Of a DNA stretch of 64,000 nt, positions 16,942-26,780 are shown piece after piece; the stretch's first letter is position 1, and every line of letters starts with the position of its first letter. The DNA lies in the NCBI GenBank assembly GCA_029974635.1, contig JARKQY010000024.1:186001-250000 (forward strand). The letters run 5' to 3'. This DNA comes from Bacillota bacterium. Lineage in GTDB: Bacteria; Bacillota; UBA4882; UBA8346. Both the position numbers and the translations under genes were made by a program. The notes under the pieces are model-generated. The model was not told the origin of the DNA and did no database searches. It saw only the letters and a list, made by a program, of their open reading frames with translations.

Positions 16942-17000
16942 TTGATACGACTCCTTTCAAGATTCGGATATATTAGTCTTTGTCAAAAAATGGGGACAAG

Positions 17001-17390
17001 TTATTTACCAACCCGTTTCAATTGTTTAGCGGCCTCCGGAGGGGAGATCTCTCCCCGCTCCAACGCATCTAAAATTTCCTGGCGCTGTTTTTTCTCGTCA
17101 TCCAGTTCTGATTCATCTTTCTCAACCCGGTATCCCAAAGCTTCAATGGCGGCATCCAAGCGGTTGCGCACTGTAGGATAGGAGATTCTCAGCTCCTTTT
17201 CCACATCTTTAATATTACCGCGGCATTTAATGAATACTTCGATGAAATCCCGCTGTTCATCGGGAAGCTGACAAAACTTGCAAGTGATAAAATCACCTTC
17301 CAGTTTGGTGGAGCAGAAAGAGCAACTTAACCGGGTTATCGATAATTCATGATTGCAGACCGGGCATATTCCCGGCGCTTTATATTTCAT
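17001..17390 (-). CDS. DUF2089 zinc-ribbon/HTH regulator
   Basis: The 129-residue protein has two CxxC pairs (CPVCNHEL; CSFCSTKL and CKFC) forming a zinc ribbon, then a helix-turn-helix (DVEKELRISYPTVRNRLDAAI). It ends with the same ALERGEISPPEAAKQL motif that recurs in SHOCT-like proteins. This is the DUF2089 architecture, a presumed transcriptional regulator. ATG 17390 has AGGTG six bases upstream; an ATG six codons earlier lacks a ribosome-binding site. It is the first gene of the group and likely controls it. Confidence 0.85.
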   Translation of the reverse strand: MKYKAPGICPVCNHELSITRLSCSFCSTKLEGDFITCKFCQLPDEQRDFIEVFIKCRGNIKDVEKELRISYPTVRNRLDAAIEALGYRVEKDESELDDEKKQRQEILDALERGEISPPEAAKQLKRVGK

Positions 17391-17484
17391 TATGTTCACC
17401 TGCTTCATAGCTGCTAAATTGAGGGAATATTTATTGGTATTTCCAGCTTATCATCCTTGATTAATTTTGTCAATTGATCACTTA

Positions 17485-17514
17485 AAAAAATTAATATATA
17501 AATTAATTTTTTTA
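17485..17514. repeat. AT-rich perfect palindrome upstream of the DUF2089 gene
   Basis: In the gap 17391-17734 an A run, ATTAAT, a short centre, ATTAAT and a T run make perfect 12-base arms. It lies about 100 bases upstream of the DUF2089 start and could be an operator or an AT-rich cruciform. Bounds are approximate. The only other item seen in the gap is the terminator at 17627-17661. Confidence 0.45.
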
Positions 17515-17626
17515 ATATGACGCTATACTTTGTATAGTATATTGAATCGAACCAGTGTTGGTAGTATATATTAACATAATTATTTTAGATTCCGTGATAA
17601 AACCATTGACCGGACAGTGAATTGAA

Positions 17627-17661
17627 AAAGCCAACCTATTTTCGAATTGGTTAGCTTTTTA
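17627..17661 (-). terminator. Terminator of the lytic transglycosylase gene
   Basis: On the minus strand AAAAAGCTAACC and GGTTGGCTTTTT pair with one G-T, leaving a 12-base loop and a T run. It lies about 75 bases after the stop of the transglycosylase gene. Confidence 0.75.
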
Positions 17662-17734
17662 TGTACTAAACATTCTTTTGTGATAATATCCGTTCCGGAC
17701 GGTATGAGAAAGTTTAACAAGAAATACCGATTTA

Positions 17735-18406
17735 TCACTGCAACAATGAATTTTTCCAATCTAGAACTCGCTTAAATGTTAAACGATGCTGTAATGGGTA
17801 ACGGGTTATGACCAAATCGGAACTGGTTTTTGAGAATAAATCGGGATAGTGTACTGCACTTAATTGGCGGGTCTTTTCAAGATACCCCAGTGTTTCCCGA
17901 TAAGGCGGGACCCCCTGATATTTGTTCACGCTTCCCGGTCCGGCGTTATAGGCGGCGATGGCCAGCTCGACGGTTCCGAAACGCTGGAGTTGTTCCTCCA
18001 AGAAGGCGGCGCCGATGTGAATGTTTTTTGATATGTCCGTCCAATCATCCAGTTTATCCGGAGATAGTTGCATTAGGCCGCGGCAACCCGCAGGGCTTAT
18101 GGCGTTGGTTTTATAGCCGCTTTCAATTCCGATAATGATTGCTACAAATATTGGGTCGAAAGTATTCATAATGGCAGCGTGTATTTGGAGATTATCGCAG
18201 TTATACAGGGCCATAATTCGGCTTACTTTTGCGGCAACTTGCTGTTTTTGCTTCAAAACTTGGGACTGGCCCGAAAAATCGGCAATGATACATGTGGTTG
18301 TAAATAAAAACACTATCAAGCTTCCTGAGATTATTACCTTTAAACGTCTTCCAAACAGATTTTTTCCGTAATTGCTTCTTGTCACTTCGCCGTTCGTTAA
18401 ATTCAA
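17735..18406 (-). CDS. SLT-family lytic transglycosylase, membrane-anchored
   Basis: The 223-residue protein has one N-terminal transmembrane segment (LKVIISGSLIVFLFTTTCII) and an SLT domain from about residue 70. The catalytic Glu lies in IIIGIESGYKTNA, followed by GCRGLMQLSP and AIAAYNAGPGSVNKYQG, all diagnostic of Slt70-type enzymes that cut the MurNAc-GlcNAc bond. TTG 18406 is preferred because AAGGCGGG lies six bases upstream; a TTG six codons earlier contains that site. It is a single gene. Confidence 0.9.
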   Translation of the reverse strand: MNLTNGEVTRSNYGKNLFGRRLKVIISGSLIVFLFTTTCIIADFSGQSQVLKQKQQVAAKVSRIMALYNCDNLQIHAAIMNTFDPIFVAIIIGIESGYKTNAISPAGCRGLMQLSPDKLDDWTDISKNIHIGAAFLEEQLQRFGTVELAIAAYNAGPGSVNKYQGVPPYRETLGYLEKTRQLSAVHYPDLFSKTSSDLVITRYPLQHRLTFKRVLDWKNSLLQ

Positions 18407-18574
18407 TCCATACCCGCCTTTCAATAAAATGAGAAAAACATCCGAAAATAAATATAAAATAATTTTATGAATAAATTGGAGTATAACTTAGATTTATTTT
18501 ATGGTCAAGCCGGGTTGGGGAGACATAATTTATGTAAAGTTGCAACTGGAACACCTTGCCTTAAAAATTAAAAA

Positions 18575-18630
18575 ACGGGAACAAAATCGTTAATTTTTTC
18601 TTACAGATAAAAATTGTAGACCGTTCCCGT
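18575..18630. repeat. Inverted repeat in the gap before recJ
   Basis: ACGGGAAC and GTTCCCGT are perfect complements 40 bases apart in the 340-base gap 18407-18747. The enclosed DNA is AT-rich with a T run. This could be part of the recJ leader; nothing else stands out in the gap. Confidence 0.4.
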
Positions 18631-18747
18631 CATTATCGGACTTCGGAGCAACAAGCAAGGACAGAGTGGGAAAAAGTAACCGGTTACGGCAGGAATGCTT
18701 GCGAATATAACGAATTGTAAGCATAAAAATAGAAAATAGGGAGCATC

Positions 18748-20469
18748 ATGACGAAAAAAATTTGGAAGATTGCGGACAACTCCAATAAAGGTGCTGATCA
18801 ACTATCAGAACAATTGGGAATATCCTTATTATTGAGTCAATTATTGATTAACCGGGGGATTACACAGTTAGAATTGGCCAAAGCGTTTTTAGCGCCGGAC
18901 ATGACACAATTGCATGATCCGTTTCAATTTAAGGATATGAAACGAGCGGTGGAGCGTATTTGTCAAGCCATAAAAAACCAGGAACAGGTTTTGATTTACG
19001 GTGACTATGACGTTGACGGGATTACCTCAATTTCATTGGTTATCCGGGTTTTAGGAAAGTATCTTCCTGGAAAGCTGTTGTATTATATTCCGAAACGTTT
19101 GGACGAGGGTTATGGATTACACTTGAGTTCCCTTAGCAAAGCCCTTTCCAAAGGCGTCAGTCTGATTGTTACGGTTGATTGCGGCATTAGCGCAATTGAG
19201 GAAGCAGATTATTTAAAATCCCAGGGGGTAGATCTGATTATTACCGATCATCACGAAGCGCCCTCGGTTCTCCCCGATGCTTATGCAATCATTAATCCCA
19301 AGGCACCCTCCTCGGGCTATCCATTTCAGCAGTTGGCCGGAGTTGGTGTGGCATTTAAACTCTTACAGGCAATGACCCGGTATTATCCGGATTTAGAGGA
19401 AAAATTACTGAACAATATGGATTTAGTTGCATTTGGGACCGTGGCCGATATCGTTCCGTTATTGGGCGAAAACCGGATATTAGTAAAGTATGGTCTGGCC
19501 AAGTTGCAGCATACTCAAAATATCGGCCTGCAAGCCTTGTTGCAAACCGTAGGACTTAAAGACCGGGAAATTACCACGGGCCATATCGGATTTATTCTGG
19601 CGCCCCGGATAAACGCGGCCGGAAGGATGGGTAGTTCCAGCAACGGGGTGAAGCTTTTTATCACCAATGATCCTTTGCTGGCGGTGGATTTGGCCAAAGA
19701 TCTTGAAAAGGAGAACCAGACCCGCCAGGAGATTGAAAATATCGTATTGCAGGACGCTTTAGCACAAATCCGGGCTGAGCCGGATTTAGCGGAGGAACAT
19801 TCGTTGGTCCTAACCGGGGAGAATTGGCATCTGGGTGTGATTGGAATTGTGGCATCGAAACTGGTGGAAATATATAATAAACCAGTTATCCTTATTGGAA
19901 TGGATGGCGAGGAAGGGCGCGGCTCAGGACGAAGTATTCCCGGATTTAATCTTTTTAACGCAATTGAAGCCTGTAGTCAACATCTGATCAGGCATGGCGG
20001 GCATGAGTATGCGGCTGGAATTACCATTGCCCGACAGAGTATTGCTTCATTTAAAAAAGCTTTCCAGGAAATCGCCAAAGCCCGGTTGACCCGGGAAGAT
20101 CTGGCACCGTTCTTGAAAGTGGAAAGTCTTATCGATGCCCATCATTTAACGCTGGAATTAACCCAGGAGCTGGGAAAATTGGCTCCTTACGGCCCGGCAA
20201 ATCCCACCCCCATTTTCGGCTGTAAAGCCTTTCATTTAATTGAGTGTAAAAATGTGGGTGAAAACGGGAAACATATCAAGATTAAACTGGGAAAAAACAA
20301 TATGGTTTTTGATGGAATCGGATTTAATATGGGTGCTGTTCAACAAGAACTGGCCAGCACCCGTGAAGTGGACGTGGCGTTTTCGCTGGAAGAAAACACC
20401 TGGAACGGCACATCTCAGGTTCAATTGAATTTAAAGGATGTTATAGCGCGGGGGTCATATTCGCATTGA
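18748..20469 (+). CDS. recJ: Single-stranded-DNA exonuclease RecJ
   Basis: This 573-residue 5'-3' ssDNA exonuclease acts in recombination and mismatch/base-excision repair. DHH-family motifs are YGDYDVDGITS (about residue 95), TVDCGIS, ITDHHEA (DHH proper) and ARINAAGRMG. The DHHA1 part has GGHEYAAGITI near residue 425. Length matches the short Firmicutes RecJ. ATAGGGAG precedes ATG 18748. Its stop overlaps the rel start by three bases. Confidence 0.95.
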   Translation: MTKKIWKIADNSNKGADQLSEQLGISLLLSQLLINRGITQLELAKAFLAPDMTQLHDPFQFKDMKRAVERICQAIKNQEQVLIYGDYDVDGITSISLVIRVLGKYLPGKLLYYIPKRLDEGYGLHLSSLSKALSKGVSLIVTVDCGISAIEEADYLKSQGVDLIITDHHEAPSVLPDAYAIINPKAPSSGYPFQQLAGVGVAFKLLQAMTRYYPDLEEKLLNNMDLVAFGTVADIVPLLGENRILVKYGLAKLQHTQNIGLQALLQTVGLKDREITTGHIGFILAPRINAAGRMGSSSNGVKLFITNDPLLAVDLAKDLEKENQTRQEIENIVLQDALAQIRAEPDLAEEHSLVLTGENWHLGVIGIVASKLVEIYNKPVILIGMDGEEGRGSGRSIPGFNLFNAIEACSQHLIRHGGHEYAAGITIARQSIASFKKAFQEIAKARLTREDLAPFLKVESLIDAHHLTLELTQELGKLAPYGPANPTPIFGCKAFHLIECKNVGENGKHIKIKLGKNNMVFDGIGFNMGAVQQELASTREVDVAFSLEENTWNGTSQVQLNLKDVIARGSYSH

Positions 20470-22622
20470 GTGAACTGGTAACCATCGAGGCTTTGTTGCA
20501 AAAAGTCGGCGACGCCAAACAGGGGTCTGATTTATCAAAAATCAAAGCCGCTTATGAATTTGCGTCTGCCGCTCATGAAGGACAAAAGCGCGACTCCGGA
20601 GAGGATTTTATCCAGCATCCCCTGGAGGTGGCCATGATTGTATACGAGTTGGGGATGGATACAATCTCCATTATTGCCGCTTTATTACACGATGTGGTTG
20701 AAGACACCCAAATCCCGGCTGAGCAGATTCAAAAGCTGTTCGGGAGTGAAGTTGCCGTATTGGTTGATGGCGTAACCAAATTAAGCCGGCTGGCGTTTCA
20801 AAGCAAGCAAGAGCAACAAATGGAAAATTTGCGGAAGATGTTTTTAGCGATGACCCAGGATTTGCGGGTCATTATTATTAAATTAGCCGATCGGCTTCAC
20901 AATATGCGCACACTTAAACATCTTCCCGAGGAGAAACAGAGAAACATCGCCAAGGAAACTTTAGAGATCTACTCTCCCCTGACTCACCGGTTGGGAATGT
21001 GGAAAATAAAATGGGAATTGGAGGATTTGGCGCTACGTTATTTGGAGCCGGAAGCCTATTATGACTTGGTGAATAAAGTGGCCAAAAAACGGCAGGAACG
21101 CGAGGGTTTCATCAATGAGGTAAAACAAACTTTGCAACGGGCTTTGGCGGAGATTGAAATCAAGGCGGAAGTACAGGGCCGGCCTAAACATTTTTACAGC
21201 ATTTATGAAAAGATGCTGGGGCAAAGCAAAGAGTTTTCCGAGATCTATGACTTGATGGGATTACGGGTGATTGTTTCAACCGTTCAAGATTGTTACGAAG
21301 TTCTGGGAATTGTCCATACTTTGTGGAAGCCCATCCCGGGGCGTTTTAAAGACTATGTGGCCATGCCGAAGTCAAATATGTATCAGTCGCTTCACACTAC
21401 GGTTATCGGGCCTAACGGGGAACCTTTGGAGATACAAATCCGCACCTGGGAGATGCACCGTACTGCCGAATACGGGATTGCCGCCCACTGGCTTTACAAG
21501 GAAAAAGGCCCGGATGATCAGGAGTTACATGAAAAAATAGCCTGGTTACGCCATTTGATTGAGTGGCAGGGCGAAATGAAAGACACCGAAGAGTTTATGG
21601 AGACTCTCCGGATCGGTTTATTTATGGATGAGGTTTTTGTTTTTACTCCGAATGGAGATGTCAAGAATTTACCGGCCGGATCCACCCCCGTTGATTTTGC
21701 ATACAGTATCCATACCACTTTGGGGCATCAGTGTACCGGGGCGAAGATTAACGGCAGGCTGGCGCCTTTGGATTATCAGTTAAAAAACGGCGATATAGTA
21801 TATATTCTTACCTCCAAACAAAGTTCCGGTCCTAGCAGAGATTGGCTGCAATTCGTAAAGACCTCCAAAGCGAAAAACCGGATCCGGCAGTGGATACGAG
21901 AACAACGCCGGGAGGAGAACATTCAAATCGGCCGCGAGTTACTGGAACGGGAGCTTCGCAAACACGGCTATGAAGTGCATGAGAACATGCGTCAGGAAGT
22001 GATGCTGGAAGTAGCTAAAAAATTGGGATTTAACAACGTTCCGGATTTATTTGCCGCCATAGGTGATTTGAAAGTTACCCCCAATCTGGCCATTGGGAAG
22101 CTGGGACTTGAAAAGGAGACCGTCAAGGAAGCAAAGCCGGAGATGATAGAGGAAAGGCGCCGGCCGAGACGTTCAAATCAAGGGGTCAAGGTTAAAGGGG
22201 TTGATAATTTACTGGTCCGCTTCTCTAAATGCTGCAATCCCGTTCCCGGCGATGCGATTATCGGCTTTATTACCCGGGGAAAAGGCGTCTCTATCCATCG
22301 GACTGATTGTCCCAATTTATCCGGGGAGGATCAAGACCGGATTATTGAAGTGCAATGGGATCACGAGAGTAAAGGCACTTATCCGGTGGATATCGAGATA
22401 GAAGGGACCGACCGGGTGAACTTATTGACCGACATCATGAATGCTATTTCCGAAATGAATCTTTACTTAGACGCCGCCAAGGCCCGAACCAAAAAAGGGA
22501 CCGCTTTCATCAATCTTACTTTGGAAATTACCCATTCGGATCAGATTCTGACTATTTTTAAGCGGGTCCGGAAGGTTGAGGGGGTTCATCATGTTTATCG
22601 GGTCAGCCGTTTGGTAAGATAA
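20466..22622 (+). CDS. relA: Bifunctional (p)ppGpp synthetase/hydrolase Rel
   Basis: The 718-residue stringent-response enzyme makes and degrades (p)ppGpp. It has an HD hydrolase domain (IAALLHDVVEDT, about residue 80), a synthetase domain (SEIYDLMGLRVIV, about 260), TGS (EVFVFTPNGDVKNLPAGST, about 395), a helical/zinc-type region with CCNPVPGD, and a C-terminal ACT domain. The loop that reads RxKD in bifunctional enzymes is QSKE here, keeping the Lys. TTG 20466 overlaps the recJ stop. The recJ-rel-dtd order is common in Firmicutes. Confidence 0.95.
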   Translation: MSELVTIEALLQKVGDAKQGSDLSKIKAAYEFASAAHEGQKRDSGEDFIQHPLEVAMIVYELGMDTISIIAALLHDVVEDTQIPAEQIQKLFGSEVAVLVDGVTKLSRLAFQSKQEQQMENLRKMFLAMTQDLRVIIIKLADRLHNMRTLKHLPEEKQRNIAKETLEIYSPLTHRLGMWKIKWELEDLALRYLEPEAYYDLVNKVAKKRQEREGFINEVKQTLQRALAEIEIKAEVQGRPKHFYSIYEKMLGQSKEFSEIYDLMGLRVIVSTVQDCYEVLGIVHTLWKPIPGRFKDYVAMPKSNMYQSLHTTVIGPNGEPLEIQIRTWEMHRTAEYGIAAHWLYKEKGPDDQELHEKIAWLRHLIEWQGEMKDTEEFMETLRIGLFMDEVFVFTPNGDVKNLPAGSTPVDFAYSIHTTLGHQCTGAKINGRLAPLDYQLKNGDIVYILTSKQSSGPSRDWLQFVKTSKAKNRIRQWIREQRREENIQIGRELLERELRKHGYEVHENMRQEVMLEVAKKLGFNNVPDLFAAIGDLKVTPNLAIGKLGLEKETVKEAKPEMIEERRRPRRSNQGVKVKGVDNLLVRFSKCCNPVPGDAIIGFITRGKGVSIHRTDCPNLSGEDQDRIIEVQWDHESKGTYPVDIEIEGTDRVNLLTDIMNAISEMNLYLDAAKARTKKGTAFINLTLEITHSDQILTIFKRVRKVEGVHHVYRVSRLVR

Positions 22623-22637
22623 GACAGGAGTGTTTAC

Positions 22638-23087
22638 ATGAGGGCTGTTGTTCAGCGTGTTTTACGAGGCAAAGTAACCGTTTCCAATGAAGTTGCGGGA
22701 GAAATCGGACCTGGCCTGGTGATCCTCCTGGGGGTAGGCAATGAAGACGGAATGGCCGACGCGCTTTATTTGGCCGAAAAAATCGCTAACTTACGGATTT
22801 TTAGTGACCCGGACGGAAAAATGAACTGTTCGCCCTTGGAACTTGGGCTGCCTTTATTGGTCGTTTCTCAGTTTACCTTGTACGGAGATTGCCGTAAAGG
22901 GCGGCGGCCAGACTTTACCGGAGCTGCCGGACCGGATGTCGCCGAAAAGCTCTATCAATCTTTTTGTGATGAAGTATCCAAGTCTGGTTTACAAATTGTT
23001 AAGGGGCGCTTTCGTAGTCATATGATTGTAGAGATTGTAAATGACGGTCCGGTTACTATTATATTGGACAGCCACAAGATGTTTTAG
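22638..23087 (+). CDS. dtd: D-aminoacyl-tRNA deacylase
   Basis: The 149-residue enzyme removes D-amino acids from tRNA and thereby proofreads translation. Family motifs are [13 protein letters not shown] at the start, the active-site [17 protein letters not shown] (family SQFTL) and the late NDGPVTIIL segment (family NxGPVT). The start is ATG 22638, 15 bases after rel. It ends the recJ-rel-dtd operon. Confidence 0.95.
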   Translation: MRAVVQRVLRGKVTVSNEVAGEIGPGLVILLGVGNEDGMADALYLAEKIANLRIFSDPDGKMNCSPLELGLPLLVVSQFTLYGDCRKGRRPDFTGAAGPDVAEKLYQSFCDEVSKSGLQIVKGRFRSHMIVEIVNDGPVTIILDSHKMF

Positions 23088-23271
23088 ATCATATTAGTTA
23101 CTCTCCATGCCCGTATCATTCAAGTTGTTGAAATTTTGACCGATATCTTAAATTAAGACCGGTAAGGTCTAAAGCAGATTCCGCCAATTCCCCATCGCAT
23201 TTTTTCCGGAACCTTTTGTATTATGACTTCCAAATAACATATTTTGGCCGCTTAACCTGGAGGACGAATCA

Positions 23272-24357
23272 ATGCGACTGCTATCCATTGATAGTGTTAA
23301 GGAAAACATGCAAATTGCACGTAATATTTATGCCGCCGACGGAAATGTTTTACTGGGTGAGGGAATGGCTTTAACTCGGGGGTATATCGAACGGCTTAAA
23401 GATTTGGGCATATCTTCGGTATATATTGTAGATCATCTGACGGGTGATATTGAAGTCGATGAACTGGTTACTATTCAAACCCGGATTGACGCCACCAAGG
23501 CCGTCAAGGAGACCATGAACGGTATTCGGAAGGGCTTGGGGTTGGATGGAGATAAGGTATGCAAATCAGTGGATAAGCTGATGGATGAATTGGTAGCTAA
23601 CCGGAATATCATTTATAATTTGGTTGATATAAGGGCGATGAATGATTATAATTTTGGACACAGCATTGCTGTGTGCATTTTGTCGTTATTGGCCGGGATT
23701 TTCGCCGGGTTTGGGTACCGGAAATTAAAAGAATTAGGTGTAGGCGCTATTTTGCATGATATCGGCAAAGTGTTTATTTCAGAAAAGATACTCAATAAAA
23801 AAGATAAATTGTCACCGGAGGAATATCAAGAGATTCAAAAACATACGATTTTAGGATACGAATTCTTACGCAAAAACAATCAGATTAGTGCAGTTTCAGC
23901 CCACGTAGCCTGGCAGCATCACGAACATTTTGACGGTAGCGGTTATCCGCGGGGGCTTAAAGGAAATGAGATTCATGAATTTGCCCGAATTGTAGCCGTG
24001 GCCGACGTTTTTGACGCCTTATCAACTGACCGGATATACCGGAAACGTTTTTTCCCGCATGAAGTTGTTGAATATATCCGTGACAAGGGCAAAGAATTAT
24101 TTGACCCGGATTTTACCCGGATTCTTCTTGAACGGATCGCGCCATTTCCTATTGGCGCCACGGTGTTGCTAAATACCGGAGAAAAAGCCGTCGTAATGAA
24201 AGTAACGAAAGATATGCCCTCCCGGCCGTTGGTGAAAGTAATTATTGATAAAGACGGCGTGATCAATCAGCAACCGGTGGATTTGGACCTGAAAAAAGAT
24301 TTGACAAAGTATATCATTGAAGAATTAAAGGATGAAGAAAGCGTTACAGGTTTATGA
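23272..24357 (+). CDS. HD-GYP domain protein, probable c-di-GMP phosphodiesterase
   Basis: This 361-residue cytoplasmic protein has an N-terminal domain of about 110 residues resembling DUF3391. The HD-GYP domain carries GAILHDIGKV, AWQHHEHFDGSGYPRG and ADVFDALSTDR, with all metal-binding His/Asp positions present. It therefore probably hydrolyses cyclic di-GMP. TGGAGG lies before ATG 23272. A paralogue with the same layout is at 59259-60299. No receiver or membrane segment was seen. Confidence 0.9.
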   Translation: MRLLSIDSVKENMQIARNIYAADGNVLLGEGMALTRGYIERLKDLGISSVYIVDHLTGDIEVDELVTIQTRIDATKAVKETMNGIRKGLGLDGDKVCKSVDKLMDELVANRNIIYNLVDIRAMNDYNFGHSIAVCILSLLAGIFAGFGYRKLKELGVGAILHDIGKVFISEKILNKKDKLSPEEYQEIQKHTILGYEFLRKNNQISAVSAHVAWQHHEHFDGSGYPRGLKGNEIHEFARIVAVADVFDALSTDRIYRKRFFPHEVVEYIRDKGKELFDPDFTRILLERIAPFPIGATVLLNTGEKAVVMKVTKDMPSRPLVKVIIDKDGVINQQPVDLDLKKDLTKYIIEELKDEESVTGL

Positions 24358-24464
24358 AACTTTATCATACCTTTTGCGTTTTAGAGGAGGATGTGTTTTA
24401 ATTGAAGATAGTGCATCGTTATTGTTGTTTCCATATATTTAACTGATATTTAGGAGGGTTTTCA

Positions 24465-25040
24465 ATGAAGAAACTGGTTGGCTTTTTAGTGATATTGGGT
24501 GCGATCATTTTACTCCTATTCATCCCGTTTGGCATGTACATCGGTTTTTCCAACAGTGTAAAATCCTTAAGCATTGATGTGGACAGCCAGATGAAACAGG
24601 TTGACAATATGTTGTTGCGGCGTCATGATTTGATTCCTAATCTGGTCAACACCGTAAAAGGATATGCTAAACATGAGAGGGAAGTCTTCACCAATTTGAA
24701 CAATGCCCGCAATCAATTGGCTCAGGCTAACTCTGTTAAGGAAAAGGCCGCGGCGGAAGGCAATTTAACAACGGCGTTAAGCCGCTTATTAATGGTGGTT
24801 GAGAATTATCCCCAGTTAAAGGCGGACGGACAGTTTAACAGATTGATGGATGAATTGGCGGGTACCGAGAATCGTTTGGCGGTAGAACGGAAAAGATATA
24901 ATGATCTGGTAGGACAGTATAATAAAAAGATAGCACTCTTCCCCGGCAGCATTTTTGCAGGCATAATGGGCGCTACCCCTAAGGAATTTTTTGAAGTCCC
25001 TGAAACAGCTAAAGAAAATCCGGAAGTTAATTTTGATTGA
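24465..25040 (+). CDS. LemA family protein
   Basis: The 191-residue protein has an N-terminal transmembrane segment (about 5-25) and a long helical domain. LRRHDLIPNLVNTVKGYA and AVERKRYNDLVGQYNKKI are the LemA signatures. The outside-facing coiled helices are of unknown biochemical role. GGAGGG precedes ATG 24465. It is followed by two TPM-domain genes, the usual lemA neighbourhood in many bacteria, which suggests a joint envelope function. Confidence 0.93.
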   Translation: MKKLVGFLVILGAIILLLFIPFGMYIGFSNSVKSLSIDVDSQMKQVDNMLLRRHDLIPNLVNTVKGYAKHEREVFTNLNNARNQLAQANSVKEKAAAEGNLTTALSRLLMVVENYPQLKADGQFNRLMDELAGTENRLAVERKRYNDLVGQYNKKIALFPGSIFAGIMGATPKEFFEVPETAKENPEVNFD

Positions 25041-25058
25041 TAACTAAAATGGTTATTA

Positions 25059-25091
25059 AATCCCGTTAATCCAGTTAATCCTGTCAAAAAA
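25059..25091. repeat. Dispersed intergenic repeat, copy 1 (TTAATCC...AATCCTGTCAA)
   Basis: AATCCCGTTAATCC and AGTTAATCCTGTCAAAA lie in tandem after lemA. Related strings occur at 27722-27757 and 60354-60383, always between genes. Confidence 0.5.
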
Positions 25092-25134
25092 GCCTTTTCA
25101 TTCCTGGTTGTGCCTTACAGGCAAGGAGGTTGAT

Positions 25135-25914
25135 ATGGTAAAACGTATAAGCCCGTTTAAATATGGTTTACTCGTGATGTTGGTTTTTGTCTTGGTTATT
25201 GCCGTAAGTTTACCGGCTTTCGGACTTCAGCCGTTTAAGATTGATCAATATGTTACCGACAAGGCGGTTCTCTTAACCGAAACGAAGCGTAGCGAACTCT
25301 CCCGTCTTCTTGACGAATATGCGAAGCAAACCAGCAATCAGATCGTGGTGATTACCATTCCGAGTTTGGAACAGGAAGAGTTGGTTGATTTCACGGAGCG
25401 TCTTTTCGAGTTAAACCGACCCGGGCAAAAAGGGAAGGATAATGGTATTATTTTACTGATAGCCGCAAAAGAACGTTCACTGAGAATTGAAGTGGGTTAC
25501 GGGCTTGAAGAACAAGTACCTGACGGTAAAGCCGGCGCTATCATACGGGAGCAAATTACTCCTTACTTCAGAGCTGGCGATTATGCTTCCGGAATAACCA
25601 ATGGTATATATTCACTTATTAAGGCCATTACTCCGGACTATTCCTTAGCTGTTAATGAGCTGCCGCCATTACCGGTAGAACATCAAGGCCGGGGTTCGCT
25701 TCCTTTACCGTTCCTTATTATCCTGATAATTATCGGTTTTTCGATTTTTGGCGGCATCGGTGGTTCCCAAGCGAACCGGCGCCGTTTTCGGAGAGGTTAT
25801 AGTGAGCCATGGTTTTGGGGTGGCGGTTTCGGCGGTGGCAGTGGCAGTTCGGGTGGCGGGTTTAGCGGCGGTGGAGGCAGTTTTGGCGGCGGCGGCGCCA
25901 GCGGTAAGTGGTAA
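25135..25914 (+). CDS. TPM-domain secreted/membrane protein, YgcG type
   Basis: This 259-residue protein has a signal peptide (VLVIAVSLPAFG), then a TPM domain (about 30-165). Visible blocks are YVTDKAVLLTETKRSELSRL, TSNQIVVITIPSL, GKDNGIILLIAAKERSLRIE and YGLEEQVPDGKAGAI. A transmembrane helix (about 185-205) precedes a low-complexity Gly/Ser/Phe tail of about 45 residues. This matches YgcG-type proteins paired with LemA. ATG 25135 follows AGGAGG. The tail is of high GC and likely surface-exposed or flexible. Confidence 0.88.
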   Translation: MVKRISPFKYGLLVMLVFVLVIAVSLPAFGLQPFKIDQYVTDKAVLLTETKRSELSRLLDEYAKQTSNQIVVITIPSLEQEELVDFTERLFELNRPGQKGKDNGIILLIAAKERSLRIEVGYGLEEQVPDGKAGAIIREQITPYFRAGDYASGITNGIYSLIKAITPDYSLAVNELPPLPVEHQGRGSLPLPFLIILIIIGFSIFGGIGGSQANRRRFRRGYSEPWFWGGGFGGGSGSSGGGFSGGGGSFGGGGASGKW

Positions 25915-25932
25915 TTGGTGGGAGGCGAGGGA

Positions 25933-26370
25933 ATGTTTCAGCATTTTTTAAAAAAGATTGAAAAGGAACAAATTATGAATGCAATTCATGACGCCGAGCT
26001 TCGAACTTCAGGCGAGATTAGGGTCCATGTGGAGCACTGCTGCGGTTCTGATGCTTTGCGCAGGGGCCAAGAGGTATTTGTAAAGTTAGGAATGGCAAAC
26101 ACCGCCCTTCATAACGGAGTATTGATTTATTTGGCGGTTAAAGACCATAAATTTGCAATCATCGGCGATGAGGGTATCAATAATGCCCTACCCGCAAATT
26201 TTTGGGATGAGACGAAAAATCAAATGGAACAACTTTTCCGGGCCGGCAGATTTGCGGAAGGCGTATGTCTTGGCGTGGAGTCCGCCGGAAGACACCTGGC
26301 TCAATATTTCCCGCGTCAGGCCGATGATGTGAATGAATTACCCAATGAAATTTCGCAAGGGATACAATAA
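25933..26370 (+). CDS. Second TPM-domain protein
   Basis: The 145-residue protein is a TPM domain without signal peptide. Core motifs are RTSGEIRVHVEHCCG, NGVLIYLAVKDHKFAIIGD and AEGVCLGVESAGRHLAQYF. GGGAGGCGAGGG precedes ATG 25933, and the gene begins 18 bases after the YgcG-type gene. LemA plus a long and a short TPM protein is a recurring trio. The two adjacent Cys in EHCCG are unusual. Confidence 0.85.
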   Translation: MFQHFLKKIEKEQIMNAIHDAELRTSGEIRVHVEHCCGSDALRRGQEVFVKLGMANTALHNGVLIYLAVKDHKFAIIGDEGINNALPANFWDETKNQMEQLFRAGRFAEGVCLGVESAGRHLAQYFPRQADDVNELPNEISQGIQ

Positions 26371-26518
26371 TTCCCGGGGTTGAAACGATAAAGACGGGAA
26401 AATCCGGTCTTATCCAACATAATTATTTACAAAAAGCCGTTTTTTTAGGAAGGATTTGCTGCATCAATAACGAATAGCAGAATTGTATGAATATAATGCT
26501 AAATTGTTGAGGTAGTAA

Positions 26519-26704
26519 ATGTCCAAAAGCAGCGGGCGTCCGGAACAACTTCACTTGCAATTGCAGTGGGATTATCTGAAACAACTATTATCCGCCAGTG
26601 AGGAATTGGCTTCTTATGAGGCCACGGCCTTGGCATTTTTGGGTGAGGGACTGTCATCCGTTGAGAAACATCCGGTTTGGGATGAGTTAAACCGGATTCA
26701 ATAA
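26519..26704 (+). CDS. Small protein of unknown function
   Basis: The 61-residue product begins MSKSSGRPEQLHLQLQWDYL and ends PVWDELNRIQ. It is helical, without membrane segments, and not recognised. GAGGTAG lies just before ATG 26519. Codon use looks like that of its neighbours. It may be a real small gene between the TPM genes and convergent ku. Confidence 0.5.
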   Translation: MSKSSGRPEQLHLQLQWDYLKQLLSASEELASYEATALAFLGEGLSSVEKHPVWDELNRIQ

Positions 26705-26780
26705 TGCTATTAAAATCATAACTACGTTTGTTTTCGCAGCTAGACCGGTTGAATAGTAAATATCCCGGCGGATAATTACC

